In this document: positions 53,355 through 63,913 of the stretch, in pieces | How the letters are laid out: each line of letters begins with the position of its first letter | Position numbering within the stretch: position 1 is the first letter of the stretch | Assembly: GCA_025642075.2 (NCBI GenBank) | Contig: JAODUO010000059.1 | Coordinates: 226,001 to 290,000, forward strand | Direction of reading: 5' to 3' | Length of the DNA: 64,000 bases | Origin: Ridgeia piscesae | Lineage: Eukaryota > Annelida > Polychaeta > Sabellida > Siboglinidae | The notes under the pieces: generated by a model | Database searches by the model: none | Seen by the model: the letters and a program-made list of their open reading frames with translations, nothing else | Told to the model about the DNA's origin: nothing | Program-made: the position numbers and the translations under genes

Positions 53355-56300
53355 GAATCCCAATTTGAAAGCCTCCTGACAATCCATGGTCACATACATC
53401 CTATGACGACTGTTTCACCTATTATCACCACAGATGAACAGAACGCCGCTGCACTATGCCTGGGCAGTCGGAGACGAAGGGATTATAAATACTCTGATCA
53501 AAGGTGGCGCCACTGAAGAAGACCTCGATGTGGTATGAATGTACTGCTTATCCATCACTTAAATAGGACACTAATTACATTTGTTTATTAATTATTTTCA
53601 AACTCAGAGATTTTATGCTAATGAAAATAACATGCTAGGTCATTCACATACACCTGTAAATTCATTATTTAAGGTCAAGTAAATTATTGGACACATTCTT
53701 TAATTATGTATATATTTGAACAGAGCAGACAGTCTGGATTTAAACACCATGCATAAACCTTGCATGTTTAACTCAATTAACTTTCTTGAATTCAGGAACA
53801 ACATCCACCAAGCTACTTCAAGGGAAAGATTGAAGAAATCACACGAGGTTGAAGTGTTTTCCTCACTGACTGTGTTGCATAAATACAGATTTCTGAGATG
53901 GACGGCTGATCAGAAACATTCCCGTGTTTGAATAGTCAATATATTTAGTTAAAGATAGCAAACAGCAATTACTATGATCTGCATGAATTGTTAATTTGTA
54001 TTGTGTGCATTTAAGATTTGTTGATGTTAGGTATGAGGTAGAACTGAGACGTTGCAACAATGCCAGATAACAGAAAACAATATTGGCAACACTTACACCA
54101 GAAATTTAGATACAACTGTCTGTTTTCTGTTAGAAAAAAGCAGCAGTACATATTGCAAAAATGTCATAGAAAAATAAAAACACCTTTTCGTTGAATTTGT
54201 AATATATTACATCCCTGTATATCTTTCCACGTCTGTCAAGCCAACAAAATAATGAATTAGAAATACCACATTTTATACTGCATTTTTCGAATAAGCATAT
54301 CTTTGCTGCGCTGCCAATATGTGATGTTATCTTTGTTAGCTCATATCACGCAAAATACAGCTTTCCATGTATTCAAACCACGTTTACAAGATTGGCTTTT
54401 GGGCTTAAACAAACGTCATGATGACTATACATCTATGGCAAATGTCTGTTTTACTAATAGTACACCCTCTACCATTGGCCACACAGTTGTCGGTTTCATG
54501 CTGTGTTGTAACTATCATGATAGAGCAACTTAACACTGTAGCACTGCTTGAGAGTTGATGTGACACACAAATGGAAAATAAAATATCAAAATGTCTGTCG
54601 GCATTGTTGAGAAACCATCTTTACAGAACAGTCCATTTTCAACAAAATCATGTGCTGGAGGTCCAAGTAACGCTTCCCCTACTGTCACCACGGTTTCAAC
54701 CATTTCAAAATTATTCTTTGATGGTGTCTGTGTTTGTGTGTGCACATGGGGTATTGGTAATATTGTTATTCGGGAGAGACAGTGGCTCGATCTCATGGTG
54801 TCGGGACAACCAAGACTACTGTCACCTAGAAATGTATACAGCTTGGATGGTGGAGTGATTTTAAACCATTTTAGTTCAATTGATGCCATCTGAAGCTTGT
54901 GCTCGTGAGTAGCTAAAACGTTACAAACCATTTGATAAAACTATGCAAGTAAATTGTTTTTTAGACATAAAAAATGATGAATAGCTTTACTTGTCAGAAA
55001 TTGGCTTCTTTGAAGACTTACTATTGTGGTATGAAATGAAGTTCTTATAAACCATTTCACACTTCTCTGGGCAGGGAAGAAAGACTAGTCAAATGACTCA
55101 TTGACTGGTGCAACCTCCAAATACGTTTCCGCCCATGGAAATGAACAAAGGATAGGACAGAGATGGAGAATCCACAAACAGACAAGTGGCGTTCCTTGAT
55201 CAATGCCCTATGCTCCCAGCGAGCAAACAGGCATAAGTAACAGAAAAATGAACCAGACGTTTTTGTATTTTAATTTTCACACACCTTTTTCAAATTCGGC
55301 CTCTCGTAGATTGGCAATTCCACCAGTCACGTGATCTGCATAAAATTAACATTTGCACAAACCATCCAATAGTCACACGGCATTCCACCAGCATCTTAGG
55401 AGTGAACAATGAATTAGTCGACGTAAACATTGAAGAAATCATGACGTGTTACGAAACAACCGCGAGTGAGAGAAGGATGACATGAGATGGAGGATGTGCA
55501 TGCGGCGTGTACGTGCATGCGTGTATGTGCACATGTGCGTATATGGAGCCGACTACCCACCCTTCGAGTTGGAGCTGCTGACACTGTTGTGGCGTCGCCG
55601 GCTGCGGTTCTCCACCTTCTGGCACCACTTCTCGAACTCAGCGGCGCTCATCTTGTGCCGGCGCCGCTGCTCCTCCTCCTGTTTCTCACGGCGCTGCTTC
55701 TCTCGCTGCTTCGCGTCGCGGGTCAACTGCGCCTTCGCCGCCAGCCACAGACGGAAGTTCTCCTCTGCACGCTGCTCCGCCTCCTGTTTCTGACGTCTGT
55801 GTTGCTCCTCCATCAGCTCCTGTTGACGCTTCTGTGGACAGTGATCAGGGGGGAGATGGAATCTGATGGATGGTAGAACTTGTGGTGGGAAGGGTTCATA
55901 ATATCAATTAGGAGGGAGACATACAGAGTAACTCGTGGTGGGAAGGAGTCTCGGTGTACCGAGAAGCTTCTGGTGGAAGGGATTTAAGGTGAAAAATTCA
56001 AAATTAACTGGGAATGCATGATGGAACTGATGTGGATAAGATTTACAACGTAATTTAGGGGGGGGGGTGTTGGGTGGAGTTTGTGGTGGAAAGAACTGAT
56101 GGATGTATTTTTCTGAGTTTATATGACAATTAGGTTAAACAGAATCACTCAAGCAGAAGTGGCTCTCCTAGCCTCCCTATAAAGGGGTGAAATGGTATCT
56201 GTGCGGGCAAAGCTGCAGAAAGAGCAGCAACTGCACACACAACTGACCTTGAGTTTCTTGAGGTCATTGTCCATCCTCTTCTTGAGACACCACTGACTGA

Positions 56301-57763
56301 GTTGCTCCTGGATCCGTTTCTCCTTCTCGTTCTTCTCCCGTGCAGCCTTCTGCACCTGTGCCTTTGCCTTCGACATACGTTTCATTTCCGCCAATCGCTT
56401 CTCCCTCTCTTGCTTCGCCTTGCTCAACATCCACTCCTCCCAGGCTGTCAGCTGCAGGGGGTCGCGGTTCTCCAGCTCAGACAGACTATGCTCTGCAAGA
56501 CTACAATCAAACATGGCCACTCAGTAAAACACGGCCATTCACTCAAACATGGCCATCATTAAAATATGGCCATTCAGTCAAACATGGCACTCAGTCAAAC
56601 ACAATCACATCAATCCAGTATATCTGGGGTAAGCCTTAAGGCTCCACTGCTTAGTCAGGATGGTAATTATTAACAGAGTGCTTGATTTGCTACCCTGATA
56701 TCCAGAAGGTGGTGATATCATGAATGCAAGAATGGACACATCTGGCGACAGTAATATTGCTGATAGTTTGTTAAAATCTGATTTTGTTACAATTTTTTTT
56801 ACATTTAAATAAATTCAATTCAAAATGTGAATTTATTGTTATGACTTTATTAAAGTCTACAGCTGTTATATTATCAACATCAAGAATAGATAGCCTCGGT
56901 ATAAACTAAAATATGGTTAAAAGATATGAACAGGTTAATACTCACAGTTTATCTTTATCTGCATCCAATGGTTCACTGAGCACATCTCCAAAGTCATCGT
57001 GCTGATAGTTCTTCTTGGACCTGCGCGGCTTCTGGGCGGTTGCAGACTGGGACAAACTCATGCTGTGCTTATAGTCATTATGGTTGTTGAAGTCGCTGCG
57101 GCCATAGTTGTCATCCCCCATCTCGTTGATGTTATCAGTGTCTTTGGTCTTCTTAGGCTGGCCCACAAGCAAAGGCTGCACCTTCTGTTCTTTGCTAGCT
57201 CCGTTGGCAACTTGCACCATGTCCGCTCTGATGCTCACCACGTCATGTTTGCCACTAAACATCTTCTTCTCAGTGGCGATGGTCTCAACGACGCGATCCC
57301 CGGCAGGCAACTTCTCAAGTAGCGACGACTTCGCTAGTGGCTTCTGGGAGTAACTGGACTGGCAATCATGCGTCTTGTGTTTGTTGCTGTCACCGTTGTT
57401 CCCCGGACTGGCAGTGGCACCTTTTGGCGATTGGCACTGGTCGCTCTCGTAGCTCTGGTGGCCAAGCACAGACACGAGCGACTCGGTCGAGTTGTAGGAG
57501 GACGACCCGGAGTAGTCCTGCTGGAAGCTGTGAAGGGGGCGTTCGACCGGAGACAGTGGAGCCAGCAGCTGTGTTGAGACTGGAAGTGATACGACTGATG
57601 TTTGCATGCTCGTGTAGAGCGGGGAGGATGACACTTGGCGCAGCGCCTGGGGTGAGGACGAGTGGGGCGTGGATGAGTGGGGATTGCGGCGAGAGGAAAA
57701 GGCCAAGTCGGGATGATGCTTGAGGTATGATGATGCCGTTGTGGGTCTTGGGATGGCACTCAT
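40521..57763 (-). CDS. CCDC34: CCDC34-like coiled-coil protein with a 15-kb last intron
   Basis: Four exons join in phase to 492 residues: 57763-56946, 56500-56248, 55831-55561 and 40657-40521. The N-terminal 272 residues are low-complexity and Ser/Thr/Pro-rich. Residues about 290-296 read LTAWEEW, the start of the conserved CCDC34 region. Charged coiled coil follows (KAKQEREKRLAEMKRMSKAK, EKQRREKQEEEQRRR). Near the end FEKWCQKVENRSRRR leads into EPEPSFYNPIPWQP, closely matching the human C-terminal motif PEPAFYNPIPWKP. The last junction is G|GTGGGT to CAG|GTTCACC. Without that splice the third exon meets a stop six bases on, losing the conserved motif. Human CCDC34 (373 residues) is reported as needed for the sperm flagellum. 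The last intron contains the whole ankyrin/Dpy-30 gene on the other strand. Confidence 0.88.
40658..42787. other. CCDC34 intron and upstream region of the nested gene; no other gene seen
   Basis: AT-rich sequence with a CA-rich stretch at 41085-41130. An X-box half-site-like CCCATGGCAAC occurs at 42153-42163, about 630 bp before the nested gene's start codon. No obvious exon precedes the start. Confidence 0.45.
42788..53852 (+). CDS. Ankyrin-cassette, Ser/Arg/Pro-repeat, Dpy-30 and coiled-coil protein, nested in CCDC34
   Basis: Eighteen exons join in phase to 1196 residues: 42788-43231, 44336-44536, 45268-45366, 46043-46144, 46394-46594, 47278-47379, 47828-47926, 48315-48515, 49049-49150, 49488-50364, 50632-50885, 51398-51549, 51852-51958, 52241-52366, 52624-52790, 52926-53126, 53434-53532 and 53796-53852. 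Residues 1-148 contain ankyrin-like repeats. Three cassettes of a 67-codon exon (LLHKAVLY type), a 33-34-codon exon (LHYAAA type) and a GH/NGH exon follow. The third cassette runs into a Ser/Arg/Pro 16-residue repeat (about 579-739). A Dpy-30 motif (about 850-886: YITKHLGEVLTGALLELTLY, DPIEHLALYLYRY) and a charged coiled coil (895-960) follow, then more ankyrin and a fourth cassette (1079-1196). Dpy-30 motifs are dimerising helices found in histone methylase complexes and in axonemal proteins. No orthologue is recognised. Exons 1 and 12 have the least certain boundaries. Confidence 0.87.
43266..44003 (+). repeat. 75-bp minisatellite, 10 copies, in intron 1 of the nested gene
   Basis: Units starting CCACTACTTTGTTATGTCTG recur at exactly 75-base steps from 43269 to 43944. 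Copies are nearly identical, with only CCTGAC/CCTTAC and AAACATC/AAATATC variants. The period is a multiple of three and lacks stops in one frame, so it extends exon 1's frame by some 270 spurious codons. The array starts about 35 bases after the exon 1 donor. Confidence 0.97.
44488..44501 (-). promoter_or_regulatory. CTCF-like core motif inside exon 2 of the nested gene
   Basis: On the minus strand the sequence reads CCACTAGATGGCGC. It is within coding sequence (RHLVD), so it may be coincidental. Confidence 0.3.
44638..45065. repeat. Direct repeats of about 33 bp around an unclassified insertion
   Basis: GATCCATCTGTATGGGCTAA (about 44639) recurs as GATCCATCTGTGCATGGGCT (about 44987) and in part as GATCCATCTGTACG (about 45039). 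Between them, 44720-44980 contains TTCTATAGCACAAATCTG, a word also seen near 24375 (TTCTATAGCGC). Probably nested repeat insertions in intron 2. Confidence 0.6.
45700..45950 (-). mobile_element. tRNA-derived SINE in intron 3 of the nested gene
   Basis: On the minus strand the head reads AGGTAGCTCAGTGGTTAGAG, an excellent tRNA A box, followed about 60 bases later by GGTGTTGATCCCTCC as a weak B box. The body continues toward 45700 without coding potential. Spacing and the absence of paired stems rule out a functional tRNA. Confidence 0.7.
48740..48965 (-). repeat. Dispersed repeat, copy C (reverse of copy A)
   Basis: Read on the minus strand it carries ACCCGTCC, ACCCATCC, TTTTTGCTCCTT and GTGTGACACCATTTTCA in the reverse order and orientation of 640-960, ending in TTTATGTAG-like words. 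It lies in intron 8 of the nested gene. Confidence 0.6.
49671..50153 (+). repeat. 48-bp coding minisatellite (16-residue Ser/Arg/Pro repeat)
   Basis: Ten units of the type SRPPSAGSITRPTSGG (one of 17 residues) in exon 10 of the nested gene, followed by degraded units. Alternating units resemble SRPPSAEAMARPTSAG, hinting at a 96-bp higher-order unit. The product is a basic, serine-rich disordered segment with many RPxS sites. Confidence 0.95.
53251..53348. repeat. (AT)n microsatellite
   Basis: Two long AT runs separated by GTAAAAGTAATTAA in intron 16 of the nested gene. Confidence 0.95.
53853..55560. other. CCDC34 intron beyond the nested gene; no gene seen
   Basis: Contains the 3' UTR of the nested gene and spacer. 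Open frames at 54530-54930 appear in both strands without domain likeness or splice context. Confidence 0.45.
56505..56605. repeat. 18-19-bp tandem repeat next to a CCDC34 splice acceptor
   Basis: Six imperfect copies of CAAACATGGCCATTCAGT begin five bases from the exon 2 acceptor (56501-56502). The array therefore makes up the polypyrimidine and branch-point side of the intron on the minus strand. Confidence 0.85.
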
Positions 57764-57778
57764 GGCTCATACACACCT

Positions 57779-58045
57779 GTAACATATGTAAAGAAGTGTG
57801 GAAGGGTGTAACATACTGGTCATTAAAGTGTGTAACACAATGGTCTGGGAAGTATGTCACTGAAGTACATAACACACACCACATGAAACTGTGTAACACC
57901 AAGCTGTATGACTGAGTAAACGACTAATCATTGAACTGTGTAACACACACCATGGAAGTAAGTAGCACACATAATGTTAGATGTCTTATCACGCAAATGT
58001 GTAACACTCTTGGACATCAAAGTATGGCAGCTAAGTAACACATTT
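57779..58045. repeat. Degenerate array of GTGTAACAC words upstream of CCDC34
   Basis: GTGTAACA or close variants (GTGTAACAC, ACATAACAC, AAGTAACAC) occur about nine times at irregular 25-45-base spacing, starting 16 bases before the CCDC34 start codon. This looks like an eroded minisatellite in the 5' UTR or promoter. Confidence 0.7.
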
Positions 58046-59935
58046 AATGTAACCACAATTTTGAACATGCTTTTCTAAGGGGCTAGTCATTTTAAATTCA
58101 CAAGGGCTAAAATTAATATAAACATGTAGCAATATGGTCACCACCACACATCGCTGGCCAAATACACTATTATAACAAAGGTGTAACATAAAAACTGAAA
58201 CATGATAATGCTGGTGTATCAATCCATCTGCTGAAAACTGGAATATTTACCAACTGTAAGATGCGCTTCTGGGCTTGGTTGATTGCACAAATTACAAGTG
58301 TCACATCACACACTGGTGAAAAGGCTTGAATCAATTGATCATGGTGCTAAATGTACAATAAACTTGAGATCTGTGAACTATCAGACAATCCAAAGTTGCT
58401 AATAATCCAACAATGTTTAATACATTAATACAAAATGAAGTAGGTGCACATAAAATATGCAATTACCATCATCAAATTGGACTTCAGGGTATGTGTACAT
58501 CTAAGGCCATAGAATTGTTAATATGGATGATTAGTCTCTTGAATTTACTATTCTGTGTAGGGGAAATGTGGTATTCACAAATGAAAACTAACCATTTTAG
58601 AATAAGTTGATTTTTGACCTTCAATGCTCCCAAATGTGCGACCTGATCTTGATTGTGATCACTCTTTTTTGTGCGTAAACATTAGTTTCACAGGAAACTT
58701 TAGGGTTCATTGGAGACTGCTGATCTGATATGGAAGAAGGTTTAGGGTTAGGCTTGAGGAACGTTTGACAAGATTTACATCAGGTGTTTACATGCATTTT
58801 ATGTGGAGGAGGTAGCAAAAAAGCCTACAATGGCACCATTTACCAGATTTTCATGTTATGATAATAAGTGTATTTCACGTACATTTTGTTTGATAAAAGT
58901 CAGGAATTTTTATTATTGGATCACATCATAAGAGTATATTATGTGTAATAAAGGTATAGTATATATGAAATTAAGAGACTGTAAGTGACTGTTTTCATTG
59001 CTTTTTTTCGAGGTGCGCAGCTTAAACTGCAAAAGTACCAATTTGCATGCCTACATACTCTACACTACAGTAATTCCATTCTACTTCTTCTATTGATCAG
59101 CCAACATCAATATTGTGATGATTATGCTGATTTGTGGAGGTTGCAGTAGATACTTCAGAAATGTAGTGACGGGGGGCATAGTAGAGGAGGGTAGTAGACA
59201 AAAGAAAACAAAAGGGGAGGGGGGTCTGTCGTGGTTACAGATGGGCAGCAAACCTAGACTTAAAACAGTCCAGGGACTTAGCTACCACTATTTTCTGGGG
59301 CAGGCTGTTCCATTAGGGTATGATCCGGGGGAAGAATATTGACATTTCCCTGTACTGTGTCCTGCAGGAAGGGATTTTGGTTTTGGGTGGCTCTTTCTGT
59401 GGCTCGATCTAGTACTCCAGGATTGGGCGGACCAAAAGGCTTTATATGTTGTTTCTTTGGGTTTTTTTCTCGGATTTGTTGGTTTCTTATGAGGAAGCCG
59501 AGTGTCTTGTTTGCTTTGTTGGTGAGGGTGTCCGACTATGTGGAGTGCCCAATTAAGGTTGTCCTATTTGTTTATGATAAGGTATTTTGCTAACACAGAA
59601 TAGGTGAAAGCCTTGTATGGGCTATAAGCATAGATATGGTCTATTTAGATATGAAGCAATAACATATGATATGGCGCAAAAGGTGTCTAACCCAAAAATT
59701 TACACTATACAAACATTAATTTAGTTACTTAGTTAGCCAGGCCAAAAAAGCTGGATGGCAAAACAACAGTCTTGACATGTATGAATTGTCCCGTCTACAC
59801 TGCATTCCAACAGTCTATTCTTCTACACATCTTACGTTTACCACTTTCATTCCAAACACGAATATACACGTTTTTATTTACACTGAACGATAATCACCGC
59901 TCGCGCCCGGGCACGAAACGTAAATGACAGTAACC
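58046..59935. other. Region between CCDC34 and the 60-kb gene
   Basis: Divergent upstream region carrying the LINE fragment at 59180-59560 and AT-rich spacer. No further gene was recognised. Confidence 0.45.
59180..59560 (-). pseudogene. LINE C-terminal fragment, same family as 28920-29420
   Basis: On the minus strand: LIPWNSLPQKIVVAKSLDCF, then KSRFAAHL and a stop. This parallels EWNSLPLEVVMTKSMDCFKA at 29.3 kb. Frameshifts are present. Confidence 0.75.
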
Positions 59936-60043
59936 ATGGACTCGTCGGCAACTTCTGAAAGTCCACCGATAACTTCTAAATGTTCGACATGTGATTTGGC
60001 TTACGTGTTCTTACCTGGAGTGCACTTACTGCATCCGAATAAG
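59936..60043 (+). other. Possible 5' exon of the 60-kb gene (upstream ORF)
   Basis: ATG in strong context (ACCATGG) opens 36 codons, MDSSATSESPPITSKCSTCD onward, up to a GTATGT donor at 60044. Spliced to the next acceptor (60945) it is out of frame with the main protein and stops after eight codons. It is therefore either an untranslated exon with an upstream ORF or part of another isoform. Confidence 0.4.
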
Positions 60044-60972
60044 GTATGTGAGTTTGTTACTTGGAGACAGTTTTGCAAATTCGCCAAAACGTGAAAGTGC
60101 AAAAATATACCCCACACTTGGTTCAGGCCTCGCTTGTGTTCCTCGTTTTGAAATTCGCGTCTAGTTCCGGCGTAGTATATTGATAAGCTGACAATTTGAT
60201 TGGTCATAATAAACAACCAACATATTCATAGGTCGACAAAGTTTGACAGCTAATGGAGTTTTACCTTTGCGCTTCATTTAAATATATAATTTGTTTACGC
60301 AACATTGTCAAAATTAAAATAAATTGTTTAAGAAAAACAAATCACAATTTCGCGCTACAATTTGTCAAAATGGCGGCATGGCAACATAGTAAACCAACTT
60401 TTAATTAGAGGAAAATGGTTCCTTAATCATAGCAATGGAATACAGAAGGATTATTCAGTGCACACCTGGTAACAAAGCACACATATCATGTTTAGTTTAC
60501 GTGTTAATGAACATAATGTTGTCTTTGTTGCATATGTTCTGGTGTTCCCAATTTATATTGCATGTGCGCGTTGTCATGGTATTTCCTATACTACACCCAG
60601 ATACCTGCTTGAAGCTTAATTGTACCGAGTTATTCACTGTATGCGATTTCTTCAAATCGTGCTTGACTCGTTGTTTGCTGTTAAGGAAAAACAACAATTA
60701 TCCATTATTTTACGCATAATGTCATAATAACGGGCACTTGTATAACTGTAAATGTCTAGAATATCCCGGATATATCCACCTAAAATGTTTCCCACATTCT
60801 GCAAATTCATAGCTAATATAGGGCATACGAATATAACACAATAATAGTGCATACTGAATTGGTGGAATGATGCAGCCAAATTTGTGGTGGTGCTAATAGA
60901 AACATATTATTAATGGCCTTCGGTTATTAATTTTGTTTGCTTAGATTGAGTCTGCTGCACAGTATTGCTGAA

Positions 60973-61390
60973 ATGGCGTCACACTCCGAGGCATCATTTG
61001 AGAACCGGACCAGCCAAGCCCCGCGGTTACCGCTCATTGGACATGGCTGTCTCATATCCCCTCAGCCCATCAGTAAAGAGTCAACGGTCAGGGATGACAT
61101 GGGATCATGGGCCATGGAGGTCAGACAGAGGTATGTAGAGTGAAGGGGTCGGTCGTCAGAGCTAGGGAGCGATCAATGTGTAATTGTGAAGGTTTGTCAA
61201 TCAAAGAATGACACACATCATGTGTGTCATCAATGTGTGGGTGTATGTATGCATGCATGCATTTGTATATAAGGATGATAAACAGTTAACAATCTGTAAA
61301 GTTTATGTTTGACAGTATAACTAACATGAAGAACTCAACAAGAATTCATAATACAATATATCTATGTCAAAAATAAGAATAATACAAATC

Positions 61391-61454
<64 letters not shown>

Positions 61455-63913
61455 TATATACAGTGTATAAAAAATTATTTTTATTATTTTTATTATATAT
61501 ACATATATACATATACAGGGCCTGTATACATATATACATATATACATATATACATATATACATATATACATATATACATATACACATATACACATATACA
61601 CATATACACATATACACATATACACATATACACATATACACATATACAGTGTATAAAGAAACTTATTTTAAACATGGTATAATATATGACATTGAAATAA
61701 CAAAAAAGGCCAGGAGACTCATCTAAGACGGTAGTAATCACTATGAAGGAGCCACCAACTACTTAGCAACTATATAGTGGCATTTGTTTAAGAACACTGT
61801 ATTTAATTTATATTGTGTCTTGATTATTTAAAGAAAACTAGCATCAGGATTGGATACTAGACAGAGATGTAAGGACTGATAAAAGTAATTGGAAAATACA
61901 TGTAGAAAAGCAACGTGGAAGGAGGGGGGATTTAGCTCCATACATACTGTGGTGACAGTAAGTTTGGTTTTGAATTGGCACACTTTAAATCTTATCTGAT
62001 GAATAAAGGAATTGCAAGGACTTAATGTAGTTGTTTTTATCATATCTAAACGTTTAACAGGAATGTGTTTTGTTCACCTCAAGATGAGGTCAACTGATGA
62101 TATAAATATGTTCTAATTCCTGTAGACTTCAGGAGTCATTGGATGCCGGAAAGCCGCCATCTTTGATGGACGTGGCTGTGCTCAAGCAACATCTGGTGAT
62201 AGCCATCATCACAGCTCTTCAGAAGGATGAGTATGTCATTTCTACTACTCCAACATTCTGACAAGTTTATTATTAGATTAATATATATTATAATTAAATA
62301 CACGTATCTAGTGATATTTTGTAATTCAGTCAAGTATGTCTGATGTAATGTCTATTATGTGTATTGCCTTGTGTTTATTGCCTGGAAGTTTTGTTAAACA
62401 GAAACCCATTTTCATTAAAGACATGGGATAACAAGGTATTTTTTTACTAAAAATATACAGTTTATGATTTCTTAATTGCTCTAATATAGACTGATATTGC
62501 TGACATCACGTTGATGTTGCTGGTGCACAAAAGTAAGTGTTCTTAATCACGACATTTTGAAGTTGTGCATGCAATTTGATAGTGCCACCCTGGCAGCTGA
62601 TGAGTGACATTTTGAATTTGTGTGTACAATGGAAAGTGCCGCTCTAGCAACATTTTTAAATGTCCAAGGTCTTTAAAGTATCACAAGTTGTTGTGTTTTA
62701 TAAATGAAGTACACATTCTGACAATTAACAAAATTAATAATCCTGTGTTGAATGTATAATGTTGAGAATTTAGACCATTTGGTTCAGGTATAATTCATAA
62801 AATTTTACCCAAAATATATTAATGAAACGTTTAACCAAAATCTGCCTTGTAAGGCAGAATATTTTCTCATTGTCAGATGACGACATGTTTCAGTCGAGTG
62901 TCTTGGATCTATCTGGGGGAGGTGTTGCTGGCCTTGATCCCGTTCAAAGAGTATCTACAGGGAAAACTGGAGGTACGTGTTCACTGGACAACCCTCAAAG
63001 CCACTGGATGAGCTACATTGAATGTGATTCAAACCTATCGGAGGTGCAGTCTGATATCATAATTGACATAAATGCAATATTTTGATGCTGTGTGTATATA
63101 AAATCTATACAATCATATTACAAATATGCGAAAAGGAAATGCATGATGCTATAAAAACTTACATTCTGTGTCTAGTTTCAAATCGTTTCCAGATCTTGAC
63201 TACCTGCTATTAACTGACTAATCTGTACCTACTGTGGTGACAGTGGTCTTGTGAGGTACGTTCAGCTACCTCGTAGTCAGCTCATGTCAGAAAATTATAT
63301 CATCAAACCACCCATTCAATGCATGCACTGAGAGCACTTGTCATCCTCATTGTTTTTTTGGTCCCAAATTAAGACATCATTTCCAACATACCACACCACC
63401 CTCCATGGTGCCGTCAGCACTGTGTACTGTGTTTCAGATGCACCACTATGTGGCGCGACTGCTGCACCACCTGAACCAGCACGCCGGTCGACTTTATAAA
63501 CTCCACATTGCTGAGACCCTCAGACTGGTCTTCTTCAAGGTAGTCTCGCTTACGTCTGCATTCGGAGGATGTATCCAAACACTCAAGCAGAAATAAAGTT
63601 CTCTCAATAGAGTTTATGTCTTTTTTATGATTACTGCGAAGAAGTTCTTTAAATAGGTTTGTAGTGAAATACATTTCGGTAAATCATGTGGTTTTGTCAT
63701 GGGTCTTGAAATACATTTTGAACATGGTGCCACAAGTTTCTAGTGACTGTGAGAATTTCTATTTACTCTCCTGCTAGTATGTGCCAGATGAGTGCAGATT
63801 AATGAGTCAGAAATGCATAAGGAGGAATACAGTGTTCTGCAAATGAACAAGAACAAGATATTTATTAACTGATTTTACAGCTAATGGTTGAACGCATCAG
63901 ATGGTCAAAATGA
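60973..63913 (+). CDS. Small helical protein of unknown family, five coding exons
   Basis: Exons 60973-61130, 62126-62230, 62894-62972, 63438-63539 and 63881-63913 join in phase to 158 residues. It begins [20 protein letters not shown]. It includes [20 protein letters not shown] and [17 protein letters not shown]. It continues [40 protein letters not shown] and [20 protein letters not shown], ending RWSK. The start lies in GAAATGGCG context, just after the acceptor at 60945. The second half is amphipathic helix with no signal peptide. I do not recognise the family. The last 11-codon exon is the least certain part; the gene could run past the window. It is divergent from CCDC34. Confidence 0.7.
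61397..61650. repeat. Compound microsatellites (AT)n and (ATATAC)n
   Basis: A pure AT run to about 61466, then after a short unique piece a long array of TATACATA and TATACACA words at 61496-61646. The open frames through it are artefacts of the repeat. Confidence 0.95.

Noticed and set aside
55482..55876. Plus-strand frames rich in Leu, Arg and Cys
   Set aside because: Complement of the CCDC34 coiled-coil exon.
61321..61741. Several frames of Tyr-Ile-Cys repeats on both strands
   Set aside because: Translation of AT and ATATAC simple repeats.
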